From JBHPCZ01 sp042573625 (GTDB taxonomy: Bacteria > Desulfobacterota > Desulfobacteria > Desulfobacterales > UBA11574), in NCBI GenBank assembly GCA_042573625.1, contig JBHPCZ010000045.1, positions 1 through 24,522 on the forward strand: 24,522 nucleotides of DNA. The letters run 5' to 3'. This document shows positions 17,230-24,217 of the stretch, in pieces. How positions within the stretch are numbered: position 1 is the first letter of the stretch; each line of letters begins with the position of its first letter. The position numbers were made by a program, and so were the translations under genes. The notes below the pieces were generated by a model. It worked only from the letters and a program-made list of their open reading frames with translations. It did no database searches and was not told the DNA's origin.

Positions 17230-18045
17230 ATGAAACAAGTGAAACCCAAAAAGTTTGGAATGGTCATAGACCTGGACAAATGTACAGGATGCGGCTCCTG
17301 TATGGTGGCTTGCATGGCTGAGAACAATGTACCGTTCAAGGCGGATGAAACCAATAAACTTCTCAGCATCACCTGGATGCGCGTCTACAAGTTGACAAAC
17401 AAAAACCCCTTTCCAGATGCGGATATTTGCTACCTTCCAAGGCCATGCATGCATTGCGAGGGGCACGCCGGGCATTCACCCTGCGTATCTGTTTGTCCGG
17501 CGGTCGCTACAGATTACAGCCTCAAAACAGGGATTGTCAGTCAGATTTACACCCGGTGCTTCGGGTGTCGATACTGTATGGCGGCGTGTCCCTACCATGC
17601 CCGCTATTTCAACTGGTGGGACCCGGTCTGGCCCAATGGCATGGAAAAATACCTGAGTCCCAACGTCTCACCCCGAATGCGAGGGGTGGTTGAAAAATGC
17701 AGCTTCTGCTTCCACCGGTACCAGCTGGCCATGGACAAGGCATTTACGGAAGGGCGGCGAGAACTTAAAGAGGAAGAATATCAGACCTCCTGCACCCAGG
17801 CATGCCCGGCCGGCGCCATCACATTCGGCGACCTGAACAACCCGAAGCATGCTGTCTATAAAATAGCCAAACCGGACAATAGGCACGGCGGGACACCGAA
17901 GAACCCCCATGTGTTCCGTTTGCTGGAACGCCTGGGAACCAACGCCAAAGTATATTACCTGTCGAGCCGTGACTGGGTGAGGCGGGCCGGTGATACTCAG
18001 CTTAAAACCGAAGGCAAGGCCAAAAAGGCCGCTGCACACGGCTAA
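17230..18045 (+). CDS. qrcC: QrcC, multi-cluster iron-sulfur subunit of the quinone reductase complex
   Basis: 271 residues, related to the DmsB/NrfC/PsrB electron-transfer subunits. Sixteen cysteines fall in four cluster sets: C18-C21-C24-C28, C73-C76-C85-C89, C110-C113-C116-C120 and C157-C160-C188-C192. It should pass electrons between the QrcA/QrcB side and the membrane subunit QrcD. Which clusters are [4Fe-4S] and which [3Fe-4S] cannot be decided here. There is no signal peptide, so export probably occurs with the Tat substrate QrcB. Start: ATG at 17230 with GAGG five bases upstream is preferred over an in-frame TTG at 17212, which lacks a ribosome site. Confidence 0.93.
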   Translation: MKQVKPKKFGMVIDLDKCTGCGSCMVACMAENNVPFKADETNKLLSITWMRVYKLTNKNPFPDADICYLPRPCMHCEGHAGHSPCVSVCPAVATDYSLKTGIVSQIYTRCFGCRYCMAACPYHARYFNWWDPVWPNGMEKYLSPNVSPRMRGVVEKCSFCFHRYQLAMDKAFTEGRRELKEEEYQTSCTQACPAGAITFGDLNNPKHAVYKIAKPDNRHGGTPKNPHVFRLLERLGTNAKVYYLSSRDWVRRAGDTQLKTEGKAKKAAAHG

Positions 18046-18103
18046 AAAAGAGAAAGAAACAGCTTAATAACGGCAACTGTATATATTAGGAGCACAGAAA
18101 CTT

Positions 18104-19456
18104 ATGGATTCTGCATTAATACCCAAGGGAGTTAAGCGCTGCCCAACATGGCAATTTATCCTGTGGATCGGCGGGCTCAATGCCATCGTGTTATGGGGCG
18201 TTTTTGCCATGCTGCTTTGCTGGTTCAAGGGTCTGAATCAGACCAATATGAACGACTCGTATGGATTTGCATTGTGGATCTGGGCAGACCTGACGGTTAT
18301 CGCCATCGGCGGCGGTGCCTTTTTCAGCGGTTTGTTGAGGTATATCTTCGGGAAAAAAGAGCTGAAGAGTATCATCAATTATGCGGTTGTTATCGGGTTC
18401 GTCTGCTATGCTGCGGCTCAGCTCATTCTGGGCATCGATGTGGGGCAGCCCCTAAGGGGATGGTTTATTTTCTGGCATGCCAATGTTCATTCCATGCTGA
18501 CCGAAGTGGCATTCTGTCTCTCATGCTATTTTATTGTTCTGCACATTGAATTCATTCCGCTGATTCTCGAGAACCGGCAGATCGACAAGGTCCCCTTCTT
18601 TCATCATCTGGGCCACAACATGCACGAAATCATGGCGGTATTTGCGGCAACCGGTGCGTTCCTTTCCTTTTTCCACCAGGGCTCTTTGGGCGGTGTCGCC
18701 GGTGTTCTTTATGGACGCCCTTTTGGTTTTCGCACAGGGTTACTCATCTGGCCGTGGACATTCTTTCTCTTTACATGGTCGGCGGCAGCCTGCGGCCCCT
18801 GCTTCACGATCCTGATTACAAAAATTACCGAAGTCATTGCCGGAAAAAAACTGGTTAAAGACGAGGCCATCCAGCTTCTGGCAAAAATATCAGGATGGAT
18901 GATTGCCACATACATTACTGCTAAAATCATAGACACCCTATACTGGGCATTTGTTACAGCCCCTGGCAGAGGATACGCGCTGTCGTACTTCTATTCCGAC
19001 AATCCGTTCTACGGATACTGGATCCTGTTCATGGAAATCGTGGTTTGCGGTATTGTTCCGGCCGCCATCCTGCTGACCCCAAAAGGCCGTGAAAACAACA
19101 CAACCTTCTGGATAGCGATCATTCTGGCTGTTTGCGGGCTCGCGTTTAATCGCTGGGCCATGGTGCTCCAGGTTCTGGCTGTGCCGGTACTGACGTTTGA
19201 AGGGTGGCCCATGTATATACCGAGCTGGCAGGAAGTTGCGACGACATTACTACCGGTGGCCGGCGGCGCGATTATAATATCGCTTTGTTACCGGTATTTA
19301 CCGGTCTTCCCGGACGAGCCCGAATTGAATCCGCTGGAGGCGCCGGAACCGCCGGTCTCTGAAGAAGAAGTCATCCAGGAAGAATCAGAAGAAGGCGCAA
19401 GCCCGGAAGAATCGGAAGTTCCCGAGGATCCGGATTTGCAACCCGCCGAAGCTTAA
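18104..19456 (+). CDS. qrcD: QrcD, NrfD/PsrC-type integral membrane subunit of the quinone reductase complex
   Basis: 450 residues with about ten membrane helices spanning ~18-400, in the NrfD/PsrC family that forms the menaquinone site. Conserved-looking charged and aromatic positions include FWHANVHSMLTEVAF (helix 4 region) and HHLGHNMHEIM. The last 48 residues (403-450) form a hydrophilic tail with 19 Asp/Glu and no Lys/Arg, rich in Pro and Ser, which I do not associate with the family core. AGGAG ten bases before ATG is an acceptable ribosome site. It follows qrcC by 58 bp and is followed by a 52-codon gene, then the operon terminator. Confidence 0.93.
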   Translation: MDSALIPKGVKRCPTWQFILWIGGLNAIVLWGVFAMLLCWFKGLNQTNMNDSYGFALWIWADLTVIAIGGGAFFSGLLRYIFGKKELKSIINYAVVIGFVCYAAAQLILGIDVGQPLRGWFIFWHANVHSMLTEVAFCLSCYFIVLHIEFIPLILENRQIDKVPFFHHLGHNMHEIMAVFAATGAFLSFFHQGSLGGVAGVLYGRPFGFRTGLLIWPWTFFLFTWSAAACGPCFTILITKITEVIAGKKLVKDEAIQLLAKISGWMIATYITAKIIDTLYWAFVTAPGRGYALSYFYSDNPFYGYWILFMEIVVCGIVPAAILLTPKGRENNTTFWIAIILAVCGLAFNRWAMVLQVLAVPVLTFEGWPMYIPSWQEVATTLLPVAGGAIIISLCYRYLPVFPDEPELNPLEAPEPPVSEEEVIQEESEEGASPEESEVPEDPDLQPAEA

Positions 19457-19478
19457 ACCGGCTGTAGGAGGATAAGTT

Positions 19479-19637
19479 ATGCTACCGTTTTGTTTTGAAT
19501 GGATATGGGATATGGTGCATGTGGTGTTTCATGGCGCGTTATGGTACGCCTTGACGATTATCGGCATGGGCATGACCTACTGTATTGTCAAGGCAGCCAT
19601 CGACACTGCCAAGGGAGATGACGCCCACCATCATTAA
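19479..19637 (+). CDS. Small membrane protein (52 aa) at the end of the qrc operon
   Basis: A short frame starting MLPFCFEWIW and ending GDDAHHH, preceded by TAGGAGG six bases before the ATG, one of the best ribosome sites in the window. It has a single hydrophobic helix (about residues 13-40) rich in Met, Trp and Tyr, an amphipathic start, and a short charged C-terminus with three His. It lies 22 bp after qrcD and 22 bp before a strong terminator, so it is almost certainly cotranscribed. I do not recognise the family. By position it could be a small accessory subunit or assembly factor of the Qrc complex, or of the NrfD-type subunit. Confidence 0.78.
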   Translation: MLPFCFEWIWDMVHVVFHGALWYALTIIGMGMTYCIVKAAIDTAKGDDAHHH

Positions 19638-19659
19638 TATCCCTGGATCATAAAAGGTT

Positions 19660-19704
19660 AAAAGCGCTGACCTCATCCGATATTGAGGACAGCGCTTTTT
19701 TTTT
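19660..19704 (+). terminator. Strong Rho-independent terminator of the qrc operon
   Basis: AAAAGCGCTG-A-CCTCA (19660-19675) pairs with TGAGG-A-CAGCGCTTTT (19684-19699): fifteen pairs around one A-A mismatch, an 8-base loop, and T's continuing to 19704. Confidence 0.93.
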
Positions 19705-19724
19705 CACAGGATGTAACAATTCGG

Positions 19725-19889
19725 CCACAAAGACACAAAAGCACAAAAACGGAGAAAGAATTAAAAAGCTTTACTAAAAAAAGAGAAAAATCTATAACTT
19801 ACTGTATAAGATGGAATAATTTTTTATGAGGACTGCGTTTAGATGTTAAAGAATTATTTTATAATCTTAGTGTCTTCGTGCCTTTGTGG
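19725..19889. repeat. Inverted-repeat element with CCACAAAG termini
   Basis: The left end reads CCACAAAGACACAAAAGCAC from 19725. The right end (19866-19889) is, on the opposite strand, CCACAAAGGCACGAAGACAC followed by TAAG. The two ~24-base ends are imperfect inverted copies separated by about 115 bases of AT-rich sequence with no gene. Similar CCACAAAGGCACGAAGACAC sequences are, to my recollection, common between genes in related bacteria. Could be a small non-autonomous element or a folded RNA; it separates the qrc terminator from murA. Confidence 0.65.
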
Positions 19890-19934
19890 ATGAACTAGTA
19901 CGACAGGGTTAACCACATCTGATGGGTTGTAACT

Positions 19935-21188
19935 ATGGACAAAATCCTGATTGAAGGAAAACGCCCCCTAAAAGGGGAAGTAAAAATAAGCGGAGCGAAA
20001 AACGCCGCACTGCCCATACTGATATCATCCCTCCTGACAGACGGATGGAACACCTATTCCAATGTTCCGGATCTGAAAGACATCGAAAGCACAATCCTTC
20101 TGCTTTCAACTCTCGGCGCCAAAATAGAAAAAGAAGGCGATACGGTCCGGATCAATTCGAGCGGCCTTTGTAATCCCGAAGCACCCTATGATCTGGTCAG
20201 AAAGATGCGGGCTTCGGTCCTGGTTCTGGGTCCTTTGCTAGCAAGGCTTAAAAGGGCCAGGGTATCTTTACCGGGGGGATGCTCCATTGGCGCGCGGCCG
20301 ATTAATCTTCATCTAAAAGGACTCGCCCGTCTCGGCGCCGCCATTGAATTGAAACACGGATATGTCGAAGCCGCCGCCGATTGTCTCAAGGGAAACGATA
20401 TTTATCTGGATGTAGTAACGGTAACCGGAACGGAAAATCTTATGATGGCGGCGGTTCTGGCTGAAGGAACCACCGTATTACGCAACGCTGCCCGTGAACC
20501 CGAGGTCATCGCGCTTGCCGAGGTGCTGATCCAAATGGGCGCCGAAATCGAGGGGGCCGGCACATCGATCATTACCATAAACGGTGTTTCTTCACTAAAT
20601 CCTGTCTCGACTTCAATAATCCCCGACCGGATAGAAGCGGGGACCTTCATGGTCGCAGCCGCCCTGACCCGCGGTGATATAAAGATATCGGGCTGCGACC
20701 CTTATCACCTCGAAGCGGTTATCCACAAGCTGAGGCTCACCGACGCAAAAGTAACGATCGGCAAGCAGGAAATACGGGTTGAAGGCGTGGATGAAATTAA
20801 AAGCGTCGATGCCAAAACGCTGCCGTATCCGGGTTTTCCCACGGACATGCAGGCCCAGTTCATGGTGCTGATGTCGGTTGCCAGCGGTCTTAGCATTATT
20901 TCCGAAACCATCTTTGAAAACCGATTTATCCATGTCAGCGAACTGAAACGCATGGGGGCCGATATTACGATATCCGGAAATACCGCGCTGATCAAAGGTG
21001 TGGCCGGTCTTTCCGGCGCACCGGTCATGGCCACCGATCTCAGGGCAAGCGCTTCCCTGATACTTGCCGGGCTCGTTGCCAATAACACAACTGAAGTGAA
21101 CCGGGTATACCACCTGGACCGCGGATATGAAGCTATTGAAAAAAAGTTCGCCCGGCTGGGTGCCGCCATCAAGCGCGTTAAAGCATAA
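19935..21188 (+). CDS. murA: UDP-N-acetylglucosamine 1-carboxyvinyltransferase
   Basis: 417 residues, the usual MurA length. It transfers enolpyruvate from PEP to UDP-GlcNAc, the first committed step of peptidoglycan synthesis, in the cytoplasm. Visible active-site residues are Lys22 (SGAKNAALPIL), Cys116 in PGGCSIGARP (the fosfomycin-sensitive Cys rather than Asp), Asp304 (FPTDMQAQF) and Arg370 (DLRASASL). The Cys predicts fosfomycin sensitivity of the enzyme itself. No clear Shine-Dalgarno precedes the ATG. It stands alone: an inverted-repeat element lies upstream and a hairpin repeat directly downstream. Confidence 0.97.
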   Translation: MDKILIEGKRPLKGEVKISGAKNAALPILISSLLTDGWNTYSNVPDLKDIESTILLLSTLGAKIEKEGDTVRINSSGLCNPEAPYDLVRKMRASVLVLGPLLARLKRARVSLPGGCSIGARPINLHLKGLARLGAAIELKHGYVEAAADCLKGNDIYLDVVTVTGTENLMMAAVLAEGTTVLRNAAREPEVIALAEVLIQMGAEIEGAGTSIITINGVSSLNPVSTSIIPDRIEAGTFMVAAALTRGDIKISGCDPYHLEAVIHKLRLTDAKVTIGKQEIRVEGVDEIKSVDAKTLPYPGFPTDMQAQFMVLMSVASGLSIISETIFENRFIHVSELKRMGADITISGNTALIKGVAGLSGAPVMATDLRASASLILAGLVANNTTEVNRVYHLDRGYEAIEKKFARLGAAIKRVKA

Positions 21189-21256
21189 GGTTCTTCTCCA
21201 ATTTAGTTGGAGAAGAGGGGCCAAGGATTCCAGGGGTCAAGGGGTCAAGGGTTTGT
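21189..21256. repeat. Intergenic hairpin plus GGGTCAAG repeat, copy 2
   Basis: TCTTCTCCA (21192-21200) pairs with TGGAGAAGA (21208-21216), then CCAAGGATTCCAGGGGTCAA and further GGGTCAAGG units. It matches copy 1 at 4369 in stem, loop length and tail. It begins right after the murA stop codon and may serve as its transcript end structure. Confidence 0.65.
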
Positions 21257-21303
21257 TTTCTAAAGACTTTAATGGATAATCTTTTTTTAAATCGTGCAAA
21301 CTC

Positions 21304-21434
21304 GTGCATAAGGGTTTGTAAAGAAAGAACAGAGGCCTTTATATAAAAAATAACAGGTTAACATCATGACGGCATGTCTTCCAGTGAAAATATCTAAGCA
21401 TTCGTCTGTTCTTTCTAACGATCCCCTAATGCAC
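21304..21434. repeat. Long imperfect inverted repeat
   Basis: The left arm runs from GTGCATAAGGG (21304) to AGAAAGAACAGA (21322-21333). The right arm, TCTGTTCTTTCT (21405-21416) on to 21434, is its reverse complement over most of ~30 bases: exact for 12, then diverged, then GTGCAT-AGGG again. About 70 bases lie between the arms. No gene is recognised in 21257-21549 otherwise. Candidate miniature mobile element, structured RNA or convergent-gene spacer. Confidence 0.6.
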
Positions 21435-21549
21435 TCAAACAGTACACGCTTTAACAAAAGATCATTCATTCCGCTGGCAATAAGGCTTTAAAATAAAAAC
21501 ACCGCGACCCCTAATTAACGACGACTCATCGGGAGATGACCCATAATTT

Positions 21550-22671
21550 TTAACCGGATGGGGTTTCTTTTTCCTTCATCTTTGAAGTACTGGGGATAAG
21601 GGTTACGGTGCTGGTTACGCCCGAAATACTTCTTACCTTATTATGAACAAATTGCCCGATGACTTCTGCATCAGAAGACAGCAGGTCCCGTGTCAATATA
21701 ATTTTTACAATGAGATCAACTTCACCATGAACCGAATGGACCTCCTGCACTTCTTTCAGGACAAAGAGTTTATCCATTATTTTAAACTCACTTTTTGCCT
21801 TTACATTTATCAGAATAAACGCGGTTATTCCACGCTTCATCTCCGGGTATTCGATCTCTTTCATATTTGACATTTTTTTTCTAAAATCCTCCATGTTATC
21901 AGAAATGAGCCGGCCGATCGCGCTTCCGTAATTTCGCGTACGGCGATTTTCCCATTGATGGACGGAAATATATGCATAGAGGTCAGCGGTTGTCCGTCCC
22001 GGAAATGACTCCAGAAGCCGTCCCCGGTCGACAATATCAATCAGGGGGCGATAGATCGTTTTATACCAGTCCTGGCTAGTGTTTTCAAATGAAACCGGTC
22101 CTCCTGCCTCCTGTTGCAGAAAATCCTGGTGCTTTGCAATCTGTTTAAGCAAATGGTCATACTGCCCAACTTCCGTCAGATCTATGACGTGTGGCAACCG
22201 TGTTGCTTCATTAAATTCACTTTTCTCACGATATAAAATATTCTCCAAAGTGTTTTTAGACGGAACGAATTCCACAATTTTCGCATCGATTTCACGGCAA
22301 CCGATCTCTTTTGCCGCTGCAATGCGGTGATTCCCATCCAGGGCATAATACTCATCCTTAATTTGATAGAGTTTAACGGGTGGGAGGCGCTTGCCGCTTG
22401 TCATGGCCTTTTTAATGTTTTGAAGTCTGTCCGATGGCATATGCTGCATTAACCGGAACTCGCTGTCAAAGTCATGATATCGCCCGACACTTCCGACGAT
22501 CTGCTTAACCGGCACTGAGCGAATTCCCCGATTTTTGTAATCAAAGGCTTCCTCATTTTTCTGGTTTTCCTTGAAGGATTTGACCCGTTGGTCTCGAACG
22601 CGGTACTGGTAAGTGCTTGCCAGTCTATTCCGAACCCCGGTCAGTATCGATTTCAAAAAGGTAATAGCCAT
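21550..22671 (-). CDS. ParB-like domain protein fused to an Lrp/AsnC ligand-binding domain
   Basis: 373 residues. Residues ~50-135 form a ParB/sulfiredoxin-type domain with DGNHRIAAAKEIG (112-124). The middle (~150-250) has WYKTIYRPLIDIV and LLESFPGRTTADLYAYI, reminiscent of DUF4032-type proteins. Residues ~275-362 resemble the Lrp/AsnC RAM ligand-binding fold (ITAFILINV, VHSVHGEVDLIVKI, and TVTLIP at the end). I see no clear helix-turn-helix. This suggests a ligand-responsive nucleotide- or DNA-interacting regulator rather than a chromosome-partition ParB. The ATG overlaps the end of the upstream metallophosphoesterase gene by 47 bases and has no good ribosome site, so coupled translation or a later start is possible. 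Last gene of a likely three-gene - strand operon. Confidence 0.8.
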   Translation of the reverse strand: MAITFLKSILTGVRNRLASTYQYRVRDQRVKSFKENQKNEEAFDYKNRGIRSVPVKQIVGSVGRYHDFDSEFRLMQHMPSDRLQNIKKAMTSGKRLPPVKLYQIKDEYYALDGNHRIAAAKEIGCREIDAKIVEFVPSKNTLENILYREKSEFNEATRLPHVIDLTEVGQYDHLLKQIAKHQDFLQQEAGGPVSFENTSQDWYKTIYRPLIDIVDRGRLLESFPGRTTADLYAYISVHQWENRRTRNYGSAIGRLISDNMEDFRKKMSNMKEIEYPEMKRGITAFILINVKAKSEFKIMDKLFVLKEVQEVHSVHGEVDLIVKIILTRDLLSSDAEVIGQFVHNKVRSISGVTSTVTLIPSTSKMKEKETPSG

Positions 22672-23236
22672 AAGTGTTAACGACTTTTGTTTTGTTGATT
22701 TTTGTTACGCGTTCAGAAGAATCGCTGAATTCAGCATGGATGTGTCCGTGGATAAAATAGCTCGGGCGGTAGTGGTCAATGAGCCACCGGAAGCTTTTAA
22801 ACCCTCTGTGACACAAGTCTTCTGCGTCACGAATATAGCGCGGGGGCGCATGCGTAATGATGATATCGACCCCTCCTCGCCACCACACTTTTAGACGGAG
22901 GCTTCGAATCGTCTTCCGCATTTCGTTCTCGCTATACTGATTGGGTCCTCCGCTGTACCAACGTGACCCTTCAAGTCCAAGAATATTGATCCCCTGGAAT
23001 TGAATTAACCTAGCATTCAGATCAATACATCCATCAGGCGGCTTTGAATCATATCGGATATCATGATTCCCACGCACATAGTAAAGCGGTACATTAAACG
23101 AAGTAACGAGATAAGAAAGGTATTCTGGTGGAAGGTCGCCACAGGAAAGAATCAGGTTTACTTCCGGAAAACGCTCAGCGTCAAACTTGTCATACAGTGT
23201 CGAGACAACACGATCTGAAACAGACAGTATTTTCAT
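22625..23236 (-). CDS. Calcineurin-like metallophosphoesterase
   Basis: 203 residues. Metal-site motifs in order: SCGD (Asp34), RGNHD (Asn57, His58), THAPP (His129) and HGHIH (His163, His165). The first motif is SDRV rather than the usual DxH: Asp8 is kept but the His position is Val10. No signal peptide, so cytoplasmic. It should hydrolyse a phosphoester with two bound metals, but the substrate cannot be inferred. It is 30 bp downstream of the PsiE-like gene and overlaps the ParB-Lrp gene, indicating cotranscription. Confidence 0.88.
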   Translation of the reverse strand: MKILSVSDRVVSTLYDKFDAERFPEVNLILSCGDLPPEYLSYLVTSFNVPLYYVRGNHDIRYDSKPPDGCIDLNARLIQFQGINILGLEGSRWYSGGPNQYSENEMRKTIRSLRLKVWWRGGVDIIITHAPPRYIRDAEDLCHRGFKSFRWLIDHYRPSYFIHGHIHAEFSDSSERVTKINKTKVVNTYGYYLFEIDTDRGSE

Positions 23237-23266
23237 TTAACAGTTTTTTGAGGGATAATTATGTTT

Positions 23267-23737
23267 TCATAATTCCAGACTAACCGAGTACTTTCGAAGC
23301 AGGATAATCGAAATAACGAGGATTAAAATCAAAACGGAGAGTACCGCTGTTTCCACCATGGCGTGATTAAAAACTTCAGCCTTCATTTCAGTTAGATAAG
23401 CGGCTTCAACACTGAGCACCAAAATACGCCGTACTGAAGCAATGAGCCCGACGATTAAAAACGGTTCGCATAAGAGTTGATGCTCCTTAATAGACACACG
23501 AATCGTATGCAGAATTTCCAGAATCATCAGACCCAACAGCAATCTGTCGAGTACGTGAATAACATTTTGTATGACATCCCCATGCGTCATTGAAGAAAGA
23601 AATGTGTATGCTGTGGAACCGATCAAAAATATTGCAGTGCCGATCAATAACACGGCAATAAATAAATAAATGACGATCTCCACCGATGACAAAAATTGAT
23701 TCATATATTCCTGAACTTTAGTATATTTACCTGTCAT
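23267..23737 (-). CDS. PsiE-like (phosphate-starvation-inducible family) membrane protein
   Basis: 156 residues with about four hydrophobic segments (~20-42, 57-80, 90-108, 126-148). The core ILEILHTIRVSIKEHQLLCE followed by PFLIVGLIASVRRILVL is characteristic of the PsiE family. In E. coli psiE responds to phosphate starvation and cAMP; the molecular role is unknown. AGGA seven bases before the ATG supports the start. It is the first gene of the - strand operon, followed by a phosphoesterase and a regulator-like protein, which loosely fits a phosphate or stress theme. Confidence 0.83.
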   Translation of the reverse strand: MTGKYTKVQEYMNQFLSSVEIVIYLFIAVLLIGTAIFLIGSTAYTFLSSMTHGDVIQNVIHVLDRLLLGLMILEILHTIRVSIKEHQLLCEPFLIVGLIASVRRILVLSVEAAYLTEMKAEVFNHAMVETAVLSVLILILVISIILLRKYSVSLEL

Positions 23738-24217
23738 GTTTTTATCCTGTTTTAGAGATTTATTTTTGCAAGTAAACGTTTGTTTGATCGATTAAGTCTT
23801 TAAACGATGACATTCTATTTCAAAGGCTTTCTTTAGGACAATACATATAACACCTTATAACATTTTTAAAACATTATCAATATCCGTGTAAAACAAGAGT
23901 ATTTCAAACCAATGAAGTCGTTAGATGTTATGTTCCCTGCCCATATGTCGTTTTCGTTTAAATCAGCCCAAAAAAATGTGCTAATGCACAGTTTTTGGTG
24001 CAAAAAACACCCCTTTTGAATTCCGACCAGCTTACATCCCGCTCATCTCTCATCCTGCCTAATTCAATAAAGAACCCGAGGTTTAAAGGTTTAAGCATAG
24101 TAACCTTAAAGCAGTATCCCTTGATTGCCGGCTTTGGCACATTATTTGATAATAAAAATTCTAATGGCGCGTCTTTTTAAAAATCACTTTTGAACCTTAT
24201 GCTGTTCCGCAAAACAA
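23738..24217. other. Divergent intergenic region with terminator-like hairpin
   Basis: About 480 AT-rich bases between the PsiE-like gene and the comEC-like gene. TGTGC (23977-23981) pairs with GCACA (23986-23990) around TAAT, and flanking A5 (23971-23975) and T5 (23992-23996) extend the stem past one mismatch, so it could terminate transcription on either strand. Since no gene ends here, it may belong to an unannotated small RNA or an attenuated leader. The open frames here show no gene-like features. Confidence 0.5.

Noticed and set aside
20613..21224. 203-codon open frame on the - strand across murA
   Set aside because: Fully antisense to a clear murA with all catalytic residues; translation is low-complexity and unlike any family.
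24130..24150. Sigma-54-like promoter, TGGCAC then TTGAT
   Set aside because: Spacing is right but the essential GC of the -12 element is GA, so the match is not good enough.
23995..24180. 61-codon + strand frame upstream of the comEC-like gene
   Set aside because: No ribosome site, begins within the hairpin flank, and no family resemblance.
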